Virus record (IMG/VR): IMGVR_UViG_3300030104_003308
Span: 1-59,239 of that record
Strand: one strand, 5' to 3'
DNA: 59,239 nt
Source: a virus
Numbering within the stretch: position 1 is the stretch's first letter; every line of letters starts with the position of its first letter. Both the position numbers and the translations under genes were made by a program. The notes below the pieces were generated by a model that did not search any database, was not told the DNA's origin, and saw only the letters and a list, made by a program, of their open reading frames with translations. Positions 13,040 to 18,826 of the stretch are shown one piece after another.

Positions 13040-14300
13040 GTTACGTGGTGATACTTGGTACGCAATGGGTACAATCACTCGGCTTGATGGTAAGCGAGTG
13101 AGGGTCAAGCGTAGTACGAAGTTCACTTATAATCAAAAAAATTATGCCAAGTCTTTGTTGCCGACTATACAAGCTGAAGTTATTAAGCAGACTTGTGAGC
13201 CAAAGAAAGAAAAACGTAGCGACTACCTCGTTGCCGACATGAATAGTCGGTACTTAGGTAGGCCAGAAGGTTTCTTGTCATCAGCAAACGGATATATTCT
13301 GAATGATTTTGATAGGTTCTTTGGCAAGAGGGAGGTCTTGGACTTGGATATTAAGGAAGTGTATAGCCATTTCAATCGGAAGGGGACGAAGCCGTCTTCC
13401 ATTCGTAAAGAAATGGCGACACTCATAGCCAGTATTAACTATAGTAAGATGAGGGGATTTCCTTACATCATCTTTAGAGATGAGCAAGGTAAGGAAGTGA
13501 ACCTCGTCAAACCTCCCGAAGGTGAGGGTAGGTTAAGATGGTTAAGCATGAAGCAAAGGGATCACTTGATCTCTTGCTGTGATGAAGCAATCAAAGACCT
13601 TGTTGCTTTTCTATTCTACACTGGAGCGAGATTAGGCAATGCCTTTGAACTCACAGACCAGAATATAATAGGTGATGAGGTTATGCTTTACACAAGGAAG
13701 GGTAGGGCAAGGAAAGTTTCTTGGAGAAAAGTTCCAATTCTATCAGCCATCAAGCCAATGATGAGGGCTAGGTGTGGTGGTGGTCTTGTCTTTCCAAATC
13801 CATTGGGGACTTCATGGAGAAGGTCTGGTGTCAATAATGATGGAAGGAAAAGTGACAACACTAACTTCTATCACTTTTGGAATGATGCTTGTGAGAAAGC
13901 AGGGATCACAGACTTTAAACCCCATGATGCGAGGCATACTTTTGCTTCGCTTCTAAGACAGAATGGAGCAGGGCTAGATGAGTTGCAAGAGTTGTTAGGT
14001 CATGCCAGTTTGGAGATGGTCAGACGCTATGCACATCTTGCTCCTTCTAAATTGAAGAGTGTTATTGAACGCTTGGATGCTACCTCGGATGTGTCTGTCC
14101 CAAATCTGTCCCACGAAAATGTGGTGCTGACGGAAGGAATTGAACCTTCGACCTCTGCTTTACCAAAGCAGTGCTCTACCACTGAGCTACGCCAGCATAA
14201 GAGAGTAGATATTAACACATCAAAAGTTGCTGACAAGAGTACGTTAGATTTCATTACCAAGGACAAAAATACTAATCCTTTGGCTAAAAAACCCCCCTAA
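13026..14300 (+). CDS. int: Tyrosine integrase with tRNA/attP in its 3' end
   Basis: A 424-aa tyrosine recombinase that inserts phage DNA into the host chromosome. Catalytic positions are visible: Arg in TGARLGN (about 201), HDARH (about 299-303), LGHAS His (about 325) and Tyr in RRYAHLAP (about 334). An N-terminal AP2-like arm and a SAM-like core-binding region precede them. After the Tyr helix the reading frame runs on for about 80 codons through an antisense tRNA-Thr gene (14122-14196). Recombination at that tRNA would therefore replace the last roughly 60-70 codons, so the prophage form would have a different C-terminus. It overlaps the LuxR-type gene and is probably co-regulated with it. 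Confidence 0.95.
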   Translation: MLKLRLRGDTWYAMGTITRLDGKRVRVKRSTKFTYNQKNYAKSLLPTIQAEVIKQTCEPKKEKRSDYLVADMNSRYLGRPEGFLSSANGYILNDFDRFFGKREVLDLDIKEVYSHFNRKGTKPSSIRKEMATLIASINYSKMRGFPYIIFRDEQGKEVNLVKPPEGEGRLRWLSMKQRDHLISCCDEAIKDLVAFLFYTGARLGNAFELTDQNIIGDEVMLYTRKGRARKVSWRKVPILSAIKPMMRARCGGGLVFPNPLGTSWRRSGVNNDGRKSDNTNFYHFWNDACEKAGITDFKPHDARHTFASLLRQNGAGLDELQELLGHASLEMVRRYAHLAPSKLKSVIERLDATSDVSVPNLSHENVVLTEGIEPSTSALPKQCSTTELRQHKRVDINTSKVADKSTLDFITKDKNTNPLAKKPP

Positions 14301-14387
14301 AGTGACCTAACGTAACACTATTGGTTGTGTCTTGGTTGTGTGTTTTACACCAGATATGTCCCATGTCCCACTGATTATTATGGGACA
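14096..14387. other. attP: Probable attP region with arm-type repeats
   Basis: The tRNA-Thr gene inside the integrase 3' end is the probable crossover core. TGTCCCA heptamers flank it: two direct copies on one side (14096, 14107) and, on the other, two in tandem (14357, 14364) plus one inverted copy (TGGGACA, 14381). Short repeats on both sides of a core are the expected layout of integrase arm-binding sites. The assignment of the heptamers to the integrase is inference. The 160 bases after the integrase (14301-14464) otherwise hold no gene. Confidence 0.65.
14122..14196 (-). tRNA. tRNA-Thr (anticodon GGT), CCA encoded
   Basis: The minus strand folds as a complete cloverleaf: acceptor GCTGGCG/CGTCAGC, a D arm with AGTGGTAG, anticodon stem CTGCT/AGCAG with loop TTGGTAA (anticodon GGT, reading ACC), a T arm GAAGG-TTCAATT-CCTTC, discriminator A, and an encoded CCA. 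Seventy-two bases plus CCA. It lies antisense in the last third of the integrase C-terminal coding region. It may be an expressed phage tRNA or a full-length copy of the host target that restores the tRNA on integration. Confidence 0.92.
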
Positions 14388-14464
14388 GTTGACTTCTCAC
14401 ACATTCAAGGACTAAACTAACAACCTGCCTATGTACCATACAAAGCATCAATGAGGAGGAAACA

Positions 14465-14602
14465 ATGCTAGTACGAACATTACTTAAAAATAAAAATGTG
14501 GAACTTAAACATCAACGAACAGGCAAAAGCATGCAGATGAAAGCCAAGAAGATCAGAGCCATACCACCTCCATGCTTGGAAGGAGCAGTATGCGAAGAGT
14601 AA
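14465..14602 (+). CDS. Small basic protein
   Basis: A 45-aa basic protein with a GAGGAGG site, starting after the attP gap. It is Lys/Arg-rich with a Cys pair near its end (PPPCLEGAVCEE). It overlaps the next gene by 13 bases. Function unknown. Confidence 0.65.
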   Translation: MLVRTLLKNKNVELKHQRTGKSMQMKAKKIRAIPPPCLEGAVCEE

Positions 14603-14784
14603 ATTTTGCAGAGGAAATAGACAAGCTTTGTGACGATCTGATTAAGGTTGTCAAAAAGAGAATGAATCATCAGACAGAGACGACAAAAGTCTACATGGAT
14701 GATTTAATAGATGTGCTACAAGAGACTAGGGTTTCAGCCCACAAAGCTGAAAGACTAATGAACAAAAATGAGGTGGTACATTGA
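14590..14784 (+). CDS. Small helical protein
   Basis: A 64-aa helical, charged protein beginning at ATG 14590 behind GGAAGGAG. It could form a coiled coil (EEIDKLCDDLIKVVKKRM). It overlaps the neighbours on both sides. Function unknown. Confidence 0.7.
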   Translation: MRRVNFAEEIDKLCDDLIKVVKKRMNHQTETTKVYMDDLIDVLQETRVSAHKAERLMNKNEVVH

Positions 14785-15086
14785 CCAACGATCAAAACAA
14801 AAAAGCAATCGACATCGGCAATCTCTTTGCCGTTGTCGATGACGACAACAAGTTACTTGGCGTTGAGGTTTCATTCAATGCCAACGTAAAGAGTAAGGAT
14901 GGAGCAGTAGACGTGATCTCAAGTCTGTCTGCTTGCATACATAATCCCCGATGGGTGATGAATAACGTAATGAGGACGAGCAATGCACAGACTGAAACCA
15001 CTGGAAATAAAGACAGCGATAACAGTAATGCACCTTCTGGCGACAAAGCCAAGGGAACTAAAGCTGACACTGGAGATAATAAGTAA
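14781..15086 (+). CDS. Unknown protein with low-complexity tail, TTG start
   Basis: A 101-aa protein starting at TTG 14781, which overlaps the TGA stop of the previous gene and follows AGGTGG. The first 65 residues look like a compact beta/alpha fold; the last 35 are low complexity (Asn, Asp, Lys, Thr, Gly). That tail is read in a second frame by the next gene, a 104-base overlap, so the low complexity may be a by-product of dual coding. Confidence 0.6.
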   Translation: MTNDQNKKAIDIGNLFAVVDDDNKLLGVEVSFNANVKSKDGAVDVISSLSACIHNPRWVMNNVMRTSNAQTETTGNKDSDNSNAPSGDKAKGTKADTGDNK

Positions 15087-15294
15087 GGCTGTTGGCAAGA
15101 GTTCTGGGCAGATAAGTCAAGCTATTAAGTATCTAGCACACTGCCGTATCCTGAAGAAAGACAAGGATCACGGCTATCTGTCTGGGGAAAAAGCCGAGAA
15201 GTATCTAGTTTGGTGGGGAGTTACACCACAGGAAGATAAATTAATCATGCGACCAAGTGAAAGGAAAGAGAATGAAGAAGTTTTTAGAATTTGA
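14983..15294 (+). CDS. Winged-helix-like DNA-binding protein
   Basis: A 103-aa basic protein with a helix-turn-helix pattern at about residues 30-55 (ISKAVGKSSGQISQAIKYL) followed by a wing-like hairpin (RILKKDKDHGYLSGEKA), typical of small winged-helix proteins. It starts at ATG 14983 behind GAGGACGAG and shares 104 bases with the preceding gene in another frame. A transcriptional or replication-control role is likely. Confidence 0.72.
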   Translation: MHRLKPLEIKTAITVMHLLATKPRELKLTLEIISKAVGKSSGQISQAIKYLAHCRILKKDKDHGYLSGEKAEKYLVWWGVTPQEDKLIMRPSERKENEEVFRI

Positions 15295-15388
15295 AAAACG
15301 ATTTGGCGAGGGTACTCGCTTCGATTTAGATTGGGGTAAAGTAGTTATCCTCTGTCTTTGTATCTACATTGCTTTCTTTAAGGACTAA
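15272..15388 (+). CDS. 38-aa membrane peptide
   Basis: A tiny protein with a charged N-terminal half and one hydrophobic span near the end (VVILCLCIYIAFF). It overlaps the preceding gene by 23 bases. Inner-membrane location is likely; function unknown. Confidence 0.65.
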   Translation: MKKFLEFEKRFGEGTRFDLDWGKVVILCLCIYIAFFKD

Positions 15389-15389
15389 C

Positions 15390-15563
15390 ATGGAAGAATA
15401 TTTCGGTGAAGAAGTTCTTGAGAAAAAATTTGTATGCGTCTTATGCAATGAAGTGTCTGAAGGGCATGGACATAATCCAGACCCTCTCGCTAAAGAAGGG
15501 CGTTGTTGTGACAAGTGCAACAATGAAGTCATTGCCAGACGCTTTATGGATATGATGCGTTAA
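15390..15563 (+). CDS. Small zinc-binding protein
   Basis: A 57-aa protein with CVLC and CDKC pairs about 25 residues apart, a zinc-knuckle fold common in small phage proteins of unknown role. It starts one base after the membrane peptide stop. It is the last plus-strand gene before the bidirectional terminator. Confidence 0.78.
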   Translation: MEEYFGEEVLEKKFVCVLCNEVSEGHGHNPDPLAKEGRCCDKCNNEVIARRFMDMMR

Positions 15564-15570
15564 TTCAAAT

Positions 15571-15595
15571 ACTCTAGGGGTTTTACCCCTAGAGT
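15571..15595. terminator. Bidirectional terminator between convergent genes
   Basis: A perfect ten-base stem ACTCTAGGGG / CCCCTAGAGT with a five-base loop lies between convergent genes. The stop codon of the minus-strand membrane protein (15589-15591) sits inside the stem. T-rich stretches on either side are short, so it may be modestly efficient in each direction. Confidence 0.75.
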
Positions 15596-16026
15596 TTCCC
15601 TTCTGAAAAGAGCCATGCTATATAGAGCATGCCCCCTAATCCCAAACAAAAAACTATAGCACCTATGAATACTGTAATGCACTCTCTTATGAAGGCTTTA
15701 CGTTTACGTATCTCGTAGGCTTCTCTCTCTACGACTTTCTTTTCTTCTTGTCTGAGAGCCATGAATTGTCGTAAGCCCGACTCACCACGAGTAGCACGAA
15801 TGATCTGCTTCAGATTGTGTTCAAGGTCTTCAGCTTGCTTGAGGGCGATGAACTTCTCCATCGCATTTCCCCCCTTTTTTTTCGCATCTCGTGCTTCAGA
15901 CTTGACATCATCAATGGCAGACCAGACTTTGCCGAGGTCACGCCCAATCGACTGTGCGTCCTTGCCAAGCTCAATAGTCTTTTTAGCAACTTTAAAAGCT
16001 GCAAGGGCTACAGTTAATGGGTCGAT
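15589..16026 (-). CDS. Helical membrane protein, possible AUC start
   Basis: The frame is open for 145 codons from 16026 and ends at 15591-15589. It begins I(M)DPLTVALAAFKVAKKTIELG, is helical and charged in the middle, and has one transmembrane span near the C-terminus (TVFIGAIVFCLGLGGMLYIAWLF). The first ATG is at 15861, 55 codons in and without a good ribosome site. A GAGGT motif lies six bases before an ATC codon at 16026, followed by Asp-Pro-Leu-Thr. The gene thus appears to start at AUC, or at an ATG altered by one base. Its place beside other small late genes suggests a virion-associated or lysis role; this is inference. Confidence 0.65.
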   Translation of the reverse strand: MDPLTVALAAFKVAKKTIELGKDAQSIGRDLGKVWSAIDDVKSEARDAKKKGGNAMEKFIALKQAEDLEHNLKQIIRATRGESGLRQFMALRQEEKKVVEREAYEIRKRKAFIRECITVFIGAIVFCLGLGGMLYIAWLFSEGKL

Positions 16027-16030
16027 GGGA

Positions 16031-16210
16031 CTACCTCTTTCTTAGTCTTCCAAGGATCGGCTTACGACCTCCCATATTTCTACCGAACATTGATGATGGC
16101 CTCGTACGAGGGTTGACTTGAGGATTCATACCCATCCTCATTTGATTTGGCATAATGTTACCAGACCTGGTAAACACGACACCACGATTTGGTCTTTTCA
16201 TTCCACGCAT
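16031..16210 (-). CDS. Small basic protein rich in Arg, Met, Gly, Pro
   Basis: A 59-aa protein of very high charge (ending GRKPILGRLRKR) and rich in Met and Asn. It starts at ATG 16210, just after the stop of the 222-aa gene. It could be a nucleic-acid-binding or virion DNA-associated protein; no family is recognised. Too short for common ORF filters. Confidence 0.65.
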   Translation of the reverse strand: MRGMKRPNRGVVFTRSGNIMPNQMRMGMNPQVNPRTRPSSMFGRNMGGRKPILGRLRKR

Positions 16211-16211
16211 A

Positions 16212-16880
16212 TCAGTGCCTCACTTCTTCTTCGGTTTCGGTTTCGTCTTCGTGTAAGATACTTTCTTCCCTGAAGACTTCTTTACTTTTTTTCTCATTCC
16301 ACGCATTAACTGCCACCTTTCTGTCTACTAAATCTTTGAAGTCTTCGAGCCCACGATAGTAGGGTGTGTCCAAAAGAACTCCAAAAGCGTTGTCAAGATG
16401 GTACAATGATTGCACAAGAAGTATGCCCCAGTCGTCCATATTGAGTGCTTGCCAGACAGATAATTCAGCATCTTCACTATCAGGGTGCATACCTATCATC
16501 CAAGTACCGAAGTGGTTTTTGTTTTGTTCGTCAATAAAATCCATCATGGCGTCTGGGGTTAGCTTCTTTGAGATGTCTGTGATAATCAATACGTGTGTGA
16601 ACAAGTCTGGGTCGTTGCTGATAGCTTTAATTTCTACGGCTGCTTGAATGTCGTCTGTGGTGTGGAAGATTACTTGACCATGAAGCAAAGCGTGTCTGGC
16701 ATAAGGGCAGGGAGGCATGTCATTGTAGTCTGGAGAAGGTGCAGACAGATCGTGAACGATCCAGTTCCACACTTGCTGTACTAGTTTTGCATGTTTGCCA
16801 GTAGCCTTCCCAGCCGACAGGCTGGAAGAAGGCGAACTACTTTGAAGGTTTCTTAGAATTTTTGGAAGTTTCGGTTTCAT
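16212..16880 (-). CDS. Unknown 222-aa protein
   Basis: A protein of unknown function with a disordered basic N-terminus, a folded alpha/beta middle containing MPPCPYARHALL (about residues 54-65), and an acidic tail (EDETETEEEVRH). The Cys-Pro-Tyr-Ala-Arg motif is distinctive, perhaps a metal or redox site. It overlaps the upstream zinc-ribbon gene by 44 bases and is followed at once by the 59-aa basic gene. Confidence 0.8.
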   Translation of the reverse strand: MKPKLPKILRNLQSSSPSSSLSAGKATGKHAKLVQQVWNWIVHDLSAPSPDYNDMPPCPYARHALLHGQVIFHTTDDIQAAVEIKAISNDPDLFTHVLIITDISKKLTPDAMMDFIDEQNKNHFGTWMIGMHPDSEDAELSVWQALNMDDWGILLVQSLYHLDNAFGVLLDTPYYRGLEDFKDLVDRKVAVNAWNEKKSKEVFREESILHEDETETEEEVRH

Positions 16881-17010
16881 CTTTTCGCAACTTGTTCATT
16901 TTTTCTTCCCAACATTTTGGGCAAGCTTCCAACATCTTCTTCCACTCTTGCTTTATGGTATAGACGTTGAGCTCTCGTTGCTCTCCTCCACAGACAGGAC
17001 ATCTTGGCAT
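16837..17010 (-). CDS. Small zinc-ribbon protein
   Basis: A 57-aa protein with CPVC (residues 4-7) and CPKC (30-33) knuckles forming a zinc ribbon, then a Lys/Glu-rich tail. Its start lies within the 3' end of the Hjc-like nuclease gene and its 3' end within the start of the 222-aa gene, both in other frames. The AGGAAAA motif before ATG 17010 supports it. Confidence 0.7.
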   Translation of the reverse strand: MPRCPVCGGEQRELNVYTIKQEWKKMLEACPKCWEEKMNKLRKDETETSKNSKKPSK

Positions 17011-17390
17011 TTTTCCTCATGTATAAAGCCCTCCTGTTTTAAGTATGCCTTATAAAAGGTGAGTAGGTCGTCCAGTCTGAGCAGACAAAGGCTTTCGCCA
17101 GTAGCCATTCTGTTCTTTCTGTTGATAACAACTGGTACATCGTCTGTCTGTCTGCTCTCACGATTGCGTTCAGCTTGACGCATTGCATCGTGGAAGTTCA
17201 GACGCTCAACTCTTTTTGCTTCGATGAAAAGATTGGGGACGCCTAGCAGGTCTGCACCACCAGACAGAATACCAATAGCACCACCACCTGATAGGGGAGC
17301 TCTTGATGAGTTCAAGCCAGTGGAGGAGTTGATGTAGGTTGCGAGTTCTCGCTCGTACTTGTCGCCTTTTTGTTTTTGTGGGTTGCTCAT
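16953..17390 (-). CDS. Hjc-like Holliday junction resolvase / PD-(D/E)XK nuclease
   Basis: A 145-aa protein matching the layout of Hjc-like resolvases: KGDKYERELA with a conserved Glu at about 14, an SRAPLSGGGAIG loop, GGADLLG with the catalytic Asp (about 47), and the IEAKR hallmark (about 57-61), followed by a helix with Gln-Ala-Glu. Such enzymes cleave four-way junctions made during recombination and packaging. It lies directly downstream of the adenine methyltransferase gene. Confidence 0.82.
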   Translation of the reverse strand: MSNPQKQKGDKYERELATYINSSTGLNSSRAPLSGGGAIGILSGGADLLGVPNLFIEAKRVERLNFHDAMRQAERNRESRQTDDVPVVINRKNRMATGESLCLLRLDDLLTFYKAYLKQEGFIHEEKCQDVLSVEESNESSTSIP

Positions 17391-17885
17391 TCATCTACCA
17401 TAAAAAATAGTTGGAGTTGTTTTCTCTTGGAATAAATACCAGCAGTAGTTATCCAACCCTTTTACTTTGTTGGGTTGCCAGTAAAGTCTGCCGACAGACC
17501 ACACAGACTTACACCTCTTCATGTGGATAGCCATTCGTTTGTTGTGCATCATATCAGAAGGGAGCATGAGAAGAGTTGGAAGAATGTTAGGTAAATGAAA
17601 AAGGATAGGCTCAAGGATATGCCAAGTGTAGGGTGGGTTTGTTATGAAGATCGTTGCATTAGTAATATCTCTTCTGTCCAAACGACTAGCATCTTTCTCT
17701 GCATCAGACGAGCCTACACATTCAGCATACTCATCGAGTATATTGATAAGACTTCCATCTCCACAGCAAGGCTCATAGTATTTTTTTCCTTTGATAAAAT
17801 CAGCAATGCAAATTGCTGATTGAGGATCAATAGTAGGGTAGAAGTCTCTCTCTTTTCTCTTGAACAAGGAATTTTTTTTAGCCAT
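17391..17885 (-). CDS. DNA N6-adenine methyltransferase
   Basis: A 164-aa protein with SAM-binding motif I EPCCGDG (residues 38-44) and catalytic NPPY (83-86), the mark of N6-adenine (or N4-cytosine) methyltransferases. It is short and lacks a clear target-recognition domain. No restriction enzyme partner is nearby, so it is an orphan, probably for anti-restriction or regulation. It overlaps the upstream HTH gene by one base and abuts the resolvase gene. Confidence 0.85.
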   Translation of the reverse strand: MAKKNSLFKRKERDFYPTIDPQSAICIADFIKGKKYYEPCCGDGSLINILDEYAECVGSSDAEKDASRLDRRDITNATIFITNPPYTWHILEPILFHLPNILPTLLMLPSDMMHNKRMAIHMKRCKSVWSVGRLYWQPNKVKGLDNYCWYLFQEKTTPTIFYGR

Positions 17886-18220
17886 TACTCTTCTTCATAC
17901 CCTCTCTTCTTTCTACACTCACGGCAGTAGAACCACATTTTAGGGCGAGGGGTTTCGTCAAGACAATCAAGGCATGGTCTGTTCCACATCTTTATGTCTG
18001 TGTCTCTCTTAAGCTGGTACTTAGCACCATCGAACTCCTGAAGTCCTTCACGAACCAACATTCTTTTTAGTGTATCAACGCAAACTCCGACTTTCTCTGC
18101 CATCGTTGCGTATGTTGTTTTCCTATGGTTCTCTCTTAGCCAGTGCAGTTCCCTCTCATCAATCTCTATTGGCTTCGGCAAATCTGCTCCATATCTACCT
18201 CCGTACAAACAGATATACAC
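17885..18220 (-). CDS. HTH plus zinc-knuckle DNA-binding protein
   Basis: A protein of up to 111 aa with a helix-turn-helix (TYATMAEKVGVCVDTLKRML) and a C-terminal zinc module (CLDCLDE and CRECRKK). The longest frame begins at GTG 18220, but that codon overlaps the promoter -10 box; TTG 18181, with GGAG five bases upstream, gives 98 aa and is a good alternative. It heads the minus-strand operon containing the methyltransferase and resolvase and probably regulates it. Confidence 0.75.
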   Translation of the reverse strand: MYICLYGGRYGADLPKPIEIDERELHWLRENHRKTTYATMAEKVGVCVDTLKRMLVREGLQEFDGAKYQLKRDTDIKMWNRPCLDCLDETPRPKMWFYCRECRKKRGYEEE

Positions 18221-18241
18221 CTATCTATAATGCTTAGTCAA
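18212..18241 (-). promoter_or_regulatory. Leftward sigma70-type promoter
   Basis: On the minus strand TTGACT (18241-18236) is followed after 18 bases by TATATC (18217-18212). It would drive the HTH-methyltransferase-resolvase operon and implies that translation of the HTH gene starts downstream of 18205. Confidence 0.6.
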
Positions 18242-18272
18242 TTAGGAATACAAACTTTTTTAAAAAAGGGGG

Positions 18273-18301
18273 TTGATTTTTTTGTCGCCAATGTGTATAA
18301 A
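18273..18301 (+). promoter_or_regulatory. Rightward sigma70-type promoter
   Basis: TTGATT (18273-18278) and TATAAA (18296-18301) are separated by exactly 17 bases. It faces away from the leftward promoter at 18212-18241 and would drive the structured leader and three tiny genes that follow. Confidence 0.7.
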
Positions 18302-18379
18302 CGCTGAGAGCGACTTGAAGCGAGGCGTGATTCAGCCCCTTGTGGGGGCTGAAACTAAGCCGAGAAGAAACAAGCGAAC
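18302..18379 (+). ncRNA. Structured leader downstream of the rightward promoter
   Basis: The 78 bases between the -10 box and the next start codon contain a perfect TTCAGCCCC / GGGGCTGAA hairpin (18331-18353) and a possible outer pairing of ACGC (18301-18304) with GCGT (about 18325-18328). There is no T-run, so it is not a simple terminator. It may be a regulatory 5' leader or a short RNA. Confidence 0.4.
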
Positions 18380-18550
18380 ATGAGTGACAAGCGAAGCGTT
18401 TATAAATTTAAAACGATTGGTCAGCAGAAAAAGATTGACGACAATCGCAAGAAATTCCCAGAGGTAGCTAGGATAATAGATGACATTCGAAAGTATTTTC
18501 CAGGGGCTAAAGTTGTTGGGATTTACAAGAAGGGATATTTCCGAAAATAA
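18380..18550 (+). CDS. Small basic protein
   Basis: A 56-aa, strongly basic, helical protein (many Lys and Arg, ends YKKGYFRK) behind the structured leader; the ribosome site is weak. The ATG is well placed after the promoter and hairpin. Function unknown. Confidence 0.65.
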   Translation: MSDKRSVYKFKTIGQQKKIDDNRKKFPEVARIIDDIRKYFPGAKVVGIYKKGYFRK

Positions 18551-18602
18551 AGTTTATTATTTAAGTGGTAAGAGAAAAAAAAAGGAAGGAAGGAAAGTAA
18601 AT

Positions 18603-18683
18603 ATGTTAATCTGTCCAAGATGTTACAAAGAAATAATTGAAGGCAAGGGTCATATATGTCAAAGGAAGGAATTAAAAAAGTAA
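18603..18683 (+). CDS. 26-aa zinc-knuckle peptide
   Basis: A very short reading frame with CPRC near the start and a His-x-Cys near the end (CPRCYKEIIEGKGHIC), enough for one zinc site. A purine-rich AGGAAGGAAGGAAAG stretch precedes the ATG, a strong ribosome site. It overlaps the next gene by 28 bases. Confidence 0.55.
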   Translation: MLICPRCYKEIIEGKGHICQRKELKK

Positions 18684-18826
18684 ACCCAGTAGCAAGGGTT
18701 ATGTTGCAGTTACGCAGACCCAAGCAAGTCGTACCCCCAAAGAGAGGGGGTAAGTCTTACAAGCGAAAGCCTAAACTTCCAACCAATCTTTTATTACGCG
18801 AAGAGGTTTTGCTAAAGCACGACTAA
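18656..18826 (+). CDS. Small basic protein overlapping the primase 3' end
   Basis: A 56-aa protein with an NPVARVM start region and a basic Gly/Lys tail (KRGGKSYKRKPK), like a group of small basic phage proteins of unknown function. Its last 56 bases overlap the end of the convergent Prim-Pol gene on the other strand. A terminator between the two is not visible, so read-through antisense RNA is possible. Confidence 0.55.
   Translation: MSKEGIKKVNPVARVMLQLRRPKQVVPPKRGGKSYKRKPKLPTNLLLREEVLLKHD

Noticed and set aside
14301-14464. A promoter with TTGACT at 14389 in front of the small genes after attP
   Set aside because: The -35-like box is good but no convincing -10 box lies 16-18 bases away (CTAAAC), so I did not annotate it.
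18480-18602. A 67-codon plus-strand frame starting at 18480
   Set aside because: Its first half overlaps the 56-aa basic gene in another frame. The purine-rich ribosome site points to the internal start at 18603.
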